Below the pieces are notes generated by a model. The model had not been told where the DNA came from and made no database searches. It worked only from the letters and a program-made list of their open reading frames with translations. From an uncultured Eubacteriales bacterium (GTDB lineage: Bacteria > Bacillota > Clostridia > Oscillospirales > Acutalibacteraceae): a stretch of 64,000 bases of DNA. Positions 59,303 through 64,000 of this stretch are shown in pieces. The stretch lies in NCBI GenBank assembly GCA_900315285.1, contig OMYO01000005.1, positions 1 through 64,000 on the forward strand. The letters are read 5' to 3'. Numbering within the stretch: the first letter of the stretch is position 1; each line of letters opens with the position of its first letter. The position numbers were made by a program, and so were the translations under genes.

Positions 59303-60859
59303 TTATCTTCGACGGAACGATCCGCCCTTATATTTCCGACTCGAGTTGTTATAGCGCTTGCTAGAGAACTTGGACCAGATTCGGCGGGGCCGGCGCTCAC
59401 TCTCGTCGGCAAGGGGCACAAGGGGCTTTTTTGGCTTGGGCTGCTTGGTCTTCTGACCATAGTCGGTGCTGACAAGGCGGACGGATTTGTGGTCATCCGT
59501 AATGCCGTGCTTAATGCGGACAATGTTGGTGACATCCGCTTTCTTCTTTTCGCCACGTAGATACTTCAGGAGGAAGTAGATGCCGACGCCGAGGACGGCA
59601 AGAATCAGCAGGACCTGAACCACGGTGAAGGAGAAGAACCGCTTAATGCCGTACCCGATGCTGCCGAAGAAGCTCTGATGGATGTCGTCTGCGGCGGCGA
59701 GGTCGACGGTGGATAGGACATCACCGGCATACATGACATAGGCTTTTCCTATGATGTCCCCCTTCTTGATGGGGGCATGGATGTTGTCTGGAAGAGACCC
59801 TTTTATGACCTTGAGCGCAATTCCCGAGGAGTCGATGTTGGCGGGGATGAGCGCCGTGACCTCTCTGGCGGGAACCAGACGTACATGGTCGACGTCCCGG
59901 GAAAGATTGACGGGGACGACAGCGACAACATCCGACGGGTCTGCAACGACTCGGAGTTTGATATTGCTGAAGACCCACTCGTATGCCGCTTTGGTCTCCT
60001 TGAATGCAATGTTTGTGCTCTTGTTGGCGGCATAGGCCTTCGGGCCGGAGAGGATGATGCAGAGATAGGTGTATCCATTCTTGGTGGCGTAGGATGCGAG
60101 GCAGTGGCCAGCGGAGTCCGTGGTGCCGGTCTTAATGCCTCGACAGGGCTTGTAATAGTAAGTGCTGCCGGGCTTCAGCAGGTCGTTGGTGTTCGGAAAC
60201 TTTGTGGCGGGCCGCTGGTTCGTCTTCGGCATTTGGTAGTAGGGCTGTGCGACGATTTGGCGGAACGTGCTGTTCTTGAGACCGTAGCGGATGATCTTGG
60301 AGAGGTCGACGGCGGTGGTGTAGTGGCCGGCGGCGTCGAGTCCGTGGGGGTTGACATAGTGGGTGTTCTTGCAGCCCCGGTCCTTGGCAAACTGGTTCAT
60401 CATGGCGACAAACTTGTCGGTGGTGCCGGCCTCAGCGTGGGCGAGAACGACAGCCGCGTCGTTAGCGCTCTTGACCAGCATGAGGTTCAGGAGTTGGCGA
60501 ATGGTGAAGACCTCGCCGACGACCAGACCTGCCGTGGAACTGTTTGTGCCCTTGAGCTCGTCCAGCATGTCCTGGGTCACCGTGACCTTGCGATTTAGAT
60601 CCTTTTCATGTCCCAGCGTGACAAGTGCTGTGGTAATTTTAGTCAAGGACGCCATGGGAGTCTTCTTATTGGCGTTCTTGCTGAAGATGACCGTGTTCTG
60701 GTCCAGACTGATCATATAGACGATGTCGGACGTGAACTTCATTTCCCGGTTGTACGCGGCATGGCTCGTGAGCGGCAGCATGCTGGTGAGAAGAATGGCT
60801 AGAATGACGGGGATGACCAGGAGAACACGGAGTACCGTATTTCTGTTGCGTGTATGCAT
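59303..60859 (-). CDS. D-alanyl-D-alanine carboxypeptidase with C-terminal membrane anchor and basic tail
   Basis: 518 aa. Signal peptide at about 1-34. S11-family active-site motifs: SLTK (Ser71, Lys74), SAN (Ser131) and KTGT near 246. After the catalytic domain there is a beta-rich region (about 310-400), one membrane helix (VVQVLLILAVLGVGIYFLLKYL) and a cytoplasmic tail of about 75 residues with many Lys/Arg/Ser ending in SSRKYKGGSFRRR. It trims the last D-Ala from peptidoglycan stem peptides. The long basic tail is unusual for PBP5-type enzymes, which carry an amphipathic anchor. Lies 14 bp after the second carboxypeptidase gene, so both form an operon. Confidence 0.88.
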   Translation of the reverse strand: MHTRNRNTVLRVLLVIPVILAILLTSMLPLTSHAAYNREMKFTSDIVYMISLDQNTVIFSKNANKKTPMASLTKITTALVTLGHEKDLNRKVTVTQDMLDELKGTNSSTAGLVVGEVFTIRQLLNLMLVKSANDAAVVLAHAEAGTTDKFVAMMNQFAKDRGCKNTHYVNPHGLDAAGHYTTAVDLSKIIRYGLKNSTFRQIVAQPYYQMPKTNQRPATKFPNTNDLLKPGSTYYYKPCRGIKTGTTDSAGHCLASYATKNGYTYLCIILSGPKAYAANKSTNIAFKETKAAYEWVFSNIKLRVVADPSDVVAVVPVNLSRDVDHVRLVPAREVTALIPANIDSSGIALKVIKGSLPDNIHAPIKKGDIIGKAYVMYAGDVLSTVDLAAADDIHQSFFGSIGYGIKRFFSFTVVQVLLILAVLGVGIYFLLKYLRGEKKKADVTNIVRIKHGITDDHKSVRLVSTDYGQKTKQPKPKKPLVPLADESERRPRRIWSKFSSKRYNNSSRKYKGGSFRRR

Positions 60860-60873
60860 GACAGTGTTCTCCT

Positions 60874-61779
60874 TTACAGGTTATAGTTGAAGGCTGCGTC
60901 GTATGCGAGCTTGGCGTCTTCAAACGGAATGGAGTACTTGTTTGGTTTCTGGGAGGAAGCGCTTCCTCCGAGGGTGATGAGCATGTAGGTGTGGCCGTTG
61001 CGGGTGGCAAAGCTGATGAGGCAGCGACCGGCGGTGCCGGTGTAGCCGGTCTTGCCGCAGGTGACACCCGGATAGTAATACTTGCTGTCGGTGCGGAGCA
61101 GCATATTCGGGTTCATGTACACCGTGGAATCCGTGCGAAGATTCGTGGGCGGCAGCGTATAGGACTGCTGGGATGTGATTTGTCGGAACATACTGTTGTT
61201 GTAGGCCCGCTTTCCAATAATGGCCAAATCTTTTGCCGTAGTGTAGTGGCCGCTGGCCGTGAGGCCGTGGGGATTCATATAATGGGTGTTCGTGCAGCCG
61301 ATGCTGGTCACATATTCATTCATGCGGTCGACAAAGGCCTGAGTGCTGCCGCAGGCGTAGTGGGCCAGAATGATGGCGCACTCGTTGGCGCTCTTGATGA
61401 GCATGATATTCAGGAGCTGGCGGACCGTCAGCTGCTCACCGGCCTTAATTCCAGCAGAGGAGCTCTGCGGGTCTTTGATTTCGTTCAGCTCGTCCTGGGT
61501 GACGGTGACAACGTCATCATAGTTACGGATGTATTGTGTAAGGACCAGGAAGGTGGTCACTTTGGTGACAGAGGCTTGGGCAGCCCGCTTTTCGGCGTTT
61601 TTACTGAATACGATCCTCCCTGTATTGAGGTTCTCCATGTAGACTACATCGGACTGGAATTCCGGGCACCGATCGTCCGCCAGGGCGGGGACCGTCAGGC
61701 AACTGGTCAGGATAACAATGAGTGCCAGAGGGAGGATAAGAAGATTTTGAATGCGTGTTAAATTTCGCCGATTTGGCAT
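60874..61779 (-). CDS. D-alanyl-D-alanine carboxypeptidase, compact secreted form
   Basis: 301 aa from ATG 61779, with AAAGGTGG upstream. Signal peptide LLILPLALIVILTSCLTVPALA; a Cys in it could be a lipobox (LTSC), so secreted or lipid-anchored. Motifs SVTK (Ser70, Lys73), SANE (Ser130) and CGKTGYTG near 241. It lacks the C-terminal domain and anchor of its neighbour. The two catalytic domains are clearly related, pointing to an old tandem duplication. It is expressed first in the operon. Confidence 0.88.
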   Translation of the reverse strand: MPNRRNLTRIQNLLILPLALIVILTSCLTVPALADDRCPEFQSDVVYMENLNTGRIVFSKNAEKRAAQASVTKVTTFLVLTQYIRNYDDVVTVTQDELNEIKDPQSSSAGIKAGEQLTVRQLLNIMLIKSANECAIILAHYACGSTQAFVDRMNEYVTSIGCTNTHYMNPHGLTASGHYTTAKDLAIIGKRAYNNSMFRQITSQQSYTLPPTNLRTDSTVYMNPNMLLRTDSKYYYPGVTCGKTGYTGTAGRCLISFATRNGHTYMLITLGGSASSQKPNKYSIPFEDAKLAYDAAFNYNL

Positions 61780-61901
61780 GGACAACCACCTTTATATTAT
61801 TGTATGATTAACTACATGATTGCAGTAACTTTTATTTTTCTGTTAATTATATAAGTATATCAGAATCTATCCCGGAATCAACAATTGGAGTGTGAAGATA
61901 C

Positions 61902-62603
61902 GTGGTTTTTGTTACTGGAGACGTCCATGGTGACCTGGAGCGGTTCAAGACGCCGAACGCCAAAAAGCTTCGGAAAGGGGACACGCTGCTCGTCTGCGGA
62001 GACTTCGGTTTTCTCTGGAATGGCGGGAAAGAGGAACAGAAGGCGCTGAAAAAGCTCGAGAGCAAAAAGTATGATATCTGTTTTGTGGACGGCACCCACG
62101 AAAACTTTCACATGCTAAACCACTATGAGGTCAGTGAGTGGAATGGGGGCAAAGTGCATCGCATAGCGGGAAACATCTACCATCTCATGCGCGGCCAGGT
62201 CTACAACATTGAGGGCCTCCGTGTCTTCACCATGGGTGGCGGCGAGAGCCCGGACATAGACATCCGGATGAACGACGACACCTGGTTCCCGGAGGAAAAC
62301 CCGAACCAGCAGGAGCTGCTGGCTGGCGCCGACAATCTTGGCAAGCTCGGCAATGAGGTGGACATTATCATTACCCATGAGCCCTCGGCCAAGGTCAAGG
62401 AATTTCTCCAGATGAAGCTCCCGGACAAGGTGCGTACCACACTCCTGAACACCTACTTTGAGGAGCTCAGCAACGCCGTCGACTATCAGAAATGGTATTT
62501 CGGCAGCCTCCACATGGACAAGCATGTTTCCGGCACCCAGGTGGCGGTGTTCCAGGATATTCTGGAGGTCCAGAGTGGAAAGCCGATTGCTGCGGTTCGG
62601 TAA
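61902..62603 (+). CDS. Calcineurin-like metallophosphoesterase
   Basis: 233 aa from a GTG start; the upstream site is weak. Motifs: GDVHGDLERF, LLVCGDFGFLW, FVDGTHENF, IITHEPS and FGSLHMDKH. The third motif has Thr where most family members have the metal-binding Asn (GNHE). It hydrolyses a phosphoester; nucleotides or phosphoproteins are possible. It is divergent from the carboxypeptidase genes and followed by a terminator. Confidence 0.82.
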   Translation: MVFVTGDVHGDLERFKTPNAKKLRKGDTLLVCGDFGFLWNGGKEEQKALKKLESKKYDICFVDGTHENFHMLNHYEVSEWNGGKVHRIAGNIYHLMRGQVYNIEGLRVFTMGGGESPDIDIRMNDDTWFPEENPNQQELLAGADNLGKLGNEVDIIITHEPSAKVKEFLQMKLPDKVRTTLLNTYFEELSNAVDYQKWYFGSLHMDKHVSGTQVAVFQDILEVQSGKPIAAVR

Positions 62604-62624
62604 ATTTGAATATTATTGATTTGG

Positions 62625-62662
62625 GGTCAGGACGAAAGTTTTCGTAGTCCTGACCTTATTTT
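62625..62662 (+). terminator. Terminator of the metallophosphoesterase gene
   Basis: GGTCAGGAC (62625-62633) pairs with GTCCTGACC (62647-62655), with inner GAAA/TTTC pairing, followed by TTATTTTT. Confidence 0.92.
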
Positions 62663-62664
62663 TC

Positions 62665-62934
62665 TGACTACAATTCCATTATTTGAAAATGTAGTCTAAA
62701 TGAAAAAATCCGGTCATCCGAAATTCCCATATTCCCAAATGTAGTCTAAATTTTGGGGCGATTTATCGGCTTTCACAGTCCATCAACTCTAATGAAGGCA
62801 TAATATCCCTTCAAAAGAGGTTAATTTTTATCAAATTTGTATATTTGATTATGACTGCAATTTGGATATTTCAAAATGTGGTCACAAAGAATTTTTGATT
62901 TAGACTACATTTTCAATAATTAAAAATGTAGTCA
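62665..62934. repeat. Array C: alternating inverted words TGACTACA / TGTAGTCA, 25-nt spacing
   Basis: Three clear units of 8 nt, 17 nt, 8 nt: 62665-62672 with 62690-62697; 62852-62859 with 62877-62884; 62902-62909 with 62927-62934. A reverse word at 62740-62747 has lost its partner, although the preceding sequence still resembles unit 1. Neighbouring units start 50 nt apart, so words recur every 25 nt. A 15-nt direct repeat containing the reverse word occurs at 62687 and 62737. In the unit at 62852 the words have changed (TGACTGCA, TGTGGTCA) but can still pair fully through two G-U pairs. Confidence 0.82.
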
Positions 62935-62960
62935 TAATGAGCGCGCCGCCCAAGCATCCA

Positions 62961-63232
62961 CTTATACAATCTCCCCTTTATTTGCATTCTCTGTATTACA
63001 AAAAATTTGATCGAACAAGTGAAATATAATACAGAACCGTCAATACACGAAAAGATGTATGAGGACAATCATACAGGCATCGCTCATCTCAAGAACAATG
63101 TATAAAAAACTCGGCTGTGAGCGATCATTCTCTCATACAATAATCAAGATATTCGCCTCGATGTATTATGATTTCCAATTTGATGACGTTTTTTCTCATA
63201 CAAGATTTTGATTTATAAAAATTTTGTGTGAG
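62961..63232. repeat. Array D: alternating inverted words CTCATACA / TGTATGAG
   Basis: Five units, each 8 nt, 22 or 23 nt, 8 nt: starts 62961, 63026, 63068, 63132 and 63195, with reverse words at 62992, 63056, 63099, 63162 and 63225. Start spacing is 65, 42, 64 and 63 nt. The core ATACA/TGTAT is constant apart from one G-U-compatible change; the outer positions vary. The last unit pairs at all eight positions with one G-U. The word differs by one base from that of array A, more than 34 kb away. Confidence 0.8.
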
Positions 63233-63342
63233 ATTCCCGCCAGTACCTGCTGGTACGATTGCCCCAAGCTAACCCTCCACAACTGAATCGCCCCCACAAC
63301 AAAAACAGGACTGCACCGCTCTGGTACAGTCCTTTCTTTCTG

Positions 63343-64000
63343 TCAATTTTTCTTTTTCCTCCGGAAGAGCCGGGAGATGGCGTGCCCAATGGCCGCAAAC
63401 GTTATGGCAAAGATACGGCCCCACAACTGGTGGATGGTGGGTGCGCTGATGGTGACCAACTCCTCCTTCTGGGCCCTCTTGTCCCCGCCGGCCTTAGCAC
63501 GTCGCTGTGCAAGGGTCTGCCGTCTTCCGGCACCGTAGGTGGGGGTGACAGGGCAGGCATTCTTCAGAGAGAGTTCCATCTGCTCCTGCTGGGCGTCATG
63601 GGGGTCGCCCGAAAGCTTACTGTATTTCCCGTCCGGTCCGAGGCGGCGGGCTTTCAGGGTGTCGCTCCAGAAAATGTCGATGACATTGTGGATTTTCTTA
63701 CGGACATCCGGGTCCCAGATGGGACAGCCCACCTCGACGCGGCGGGTGGTGTTCCGGGTCATCATGTCGGCGGAGGAAATGTAGAGGAGCTCGTCGTCTC
63801 CCTCGCCGAACATGTAGATTCGGGAGTGCTCCAGATTTCGGCCGACAATACTGCGGACCTCAATATTGTCCGTATGGTCGGGAATGCCGGGCACAATGCA
63901 GCAGATGCCGCGGATGAGCATGCGGACTTTTACGCCGCTCTCGGAGGCCTTGATGAGTTTCTTGATGACATCCTTGTCCGTCAGGGAGTTCATTTTGAAG
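63343..64000 (-). CDS. ppk1: Polyphosphate kinase, C-terminal part (5' end outside the window)
   Basis: Partial: the reading frame continues through position 64000 (residues FK precede the internal Met at 63993). The PPK C-terminal domain is clear: NSLTDKDVIKKLIKASESGVKVRMLIRGICCIVPGIP, SIVGRNLEHSRIYMFG (His near the active site), YISSADMMTRNTTRRVEVGCPI and KARRLGPDGKYSKL. The enzyme makes polyphosphate from ATP. After the domain comes an extension of about 85 residues with a Lys/Arg-rich linker and a terminal hydrophobic-basic segment (LWGRIFAITFAAIGHAISRLFRRKKKN) that could anchor it to the membrane. Confidence 0.85.
   Translation of the reverse strand, partial: FKMNSLTDKDVIKKLIKASESGVKVRMLIRGICCIVPGIPDHTDNIEVRSIVGRNLEHSRIYMFGEGDDELLYISSADMMTRNTTRRVEVGCPIWDPDVRKKIHNVIDIFWSDTLKARRLGPDGKYSKLSGDPHDAQQEQMELSLKNACPVTPTYGAGRRQTLAQRRAKAGGDKRAQKEELVTISAPTIHQLWGRIFAITFAAIGHAISRLFRRKKKN

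Larger units (their letters stand above)
62604..63342. other. Convergent intergenic region holding arrays C and D
   Basis: 739 bp between the metallophosphoesterase gene (plus) and ppk1 (minus). It contains the terminator at 62625-62662, array C (62665-62934) and array D (62961-63232). Between the two halves of array C are two ordinary hairpins (TGAAGG/CCTTCA near 62793-62813 and ATCAAAT/ATTTGAT near 62830-62850). No open frame is supported. Confidence 0.75.

Noticed and set aside
62961-63232. Integron attC sites or phage/plasmid iterons
   Set aside because: No integrase, no GTTRRRY-type core and no replication initiator gene. The flanking genes are ordinary chromosomal ones in convergent orientation.

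Overview
The window looks like a chromosomal segment of an anaerobic, low-hydrogen-potential Firmicute of class Clostridia. Supporting signs are a Clostridia-style S10-spc-alpha operon with zinc-ribbon rpsN and adk/map/infA inside it, a trimeric [FeFe] hydrogenase operon with a sensory hydrogenase module, a one-chain pyruvate:ferredoxin oxidoreductase, AGGAGG ribosome binding sites, and frequent GTG/TTG starts. Genus and species cannot be named from the sequence alone.

Layout. 1-6.9 kb: a small secreted protein, three HAD phosphatases, a RelB-like/GntR/tyrosine-phosphatase operon, tRNA-Met and tRNA-Glu, an Ltp-repeat secreted protein and a secreted class-3 lipase. 6.9-12.2 kb (minus strand): a 923-aa Fe-S/FAD/NAD(P) oxidoreductase, an OGG-type DNA glycosylase and RarA. 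12.4-28.0 kb: the 31-gene ribosomal superoperon from rpsJ to rplQ, with a consensus promoter, a long structured leader and a strong terminator. 28.3-34.1 kb: a four-subunit amine/imino-acid dehydrogenase-like operon, a divergent LysR regulator and an ornithine-cyclodeaminase family protein; this set resembles opine or proline-type amine catabolism. 34.4-42.6 kb: a ten-gene [FeFe]-hydrogenase operon holding both the catalytic NAD-linked hydrogenase and a regulatory set (group C/D-type hydrogenase homolog, two DRTGG-like proteins, two GHKL ATPases, a PHP phosphoesterase). 42.7-52.2 kb: peptide-binding lipoprotein, GH3 beta-glucosidase, thiamine pyrophosphokinase, a degenerate M28-like membrane protein, a ThiF-like protein and glycerol kinase. 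52.3-64 kb: PFOR, CNNM/CorC-type protein, GAPDH, two D,D-carboxypeptidases, a metallophosphoesterase and the 3' part of ppk1.

The metabolic genes fit together as a fermentative anaerobe: GAPDH and PFOR generate NADH and reduced ferredoxin, and the hydrogenase can discharge both as H2.

The most unusual feature is non-coding. Three long convergent intergenic regions (28.0-28.3, 58.8-59.2 and 62.6-63.2 kb) hold arrays of 8-nt words that alternate in forward and reverse-complement orientation at nearly fixed spacing. Each array has its own word. In three arrays the geometry is 8 nt, 22-23 nt, 8 nt, usually with 24-26 nt between units (about 63-64 nt per unit); in the fourth it is 8-17-8 with a 50-nt period. 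I know of no named family that matches.
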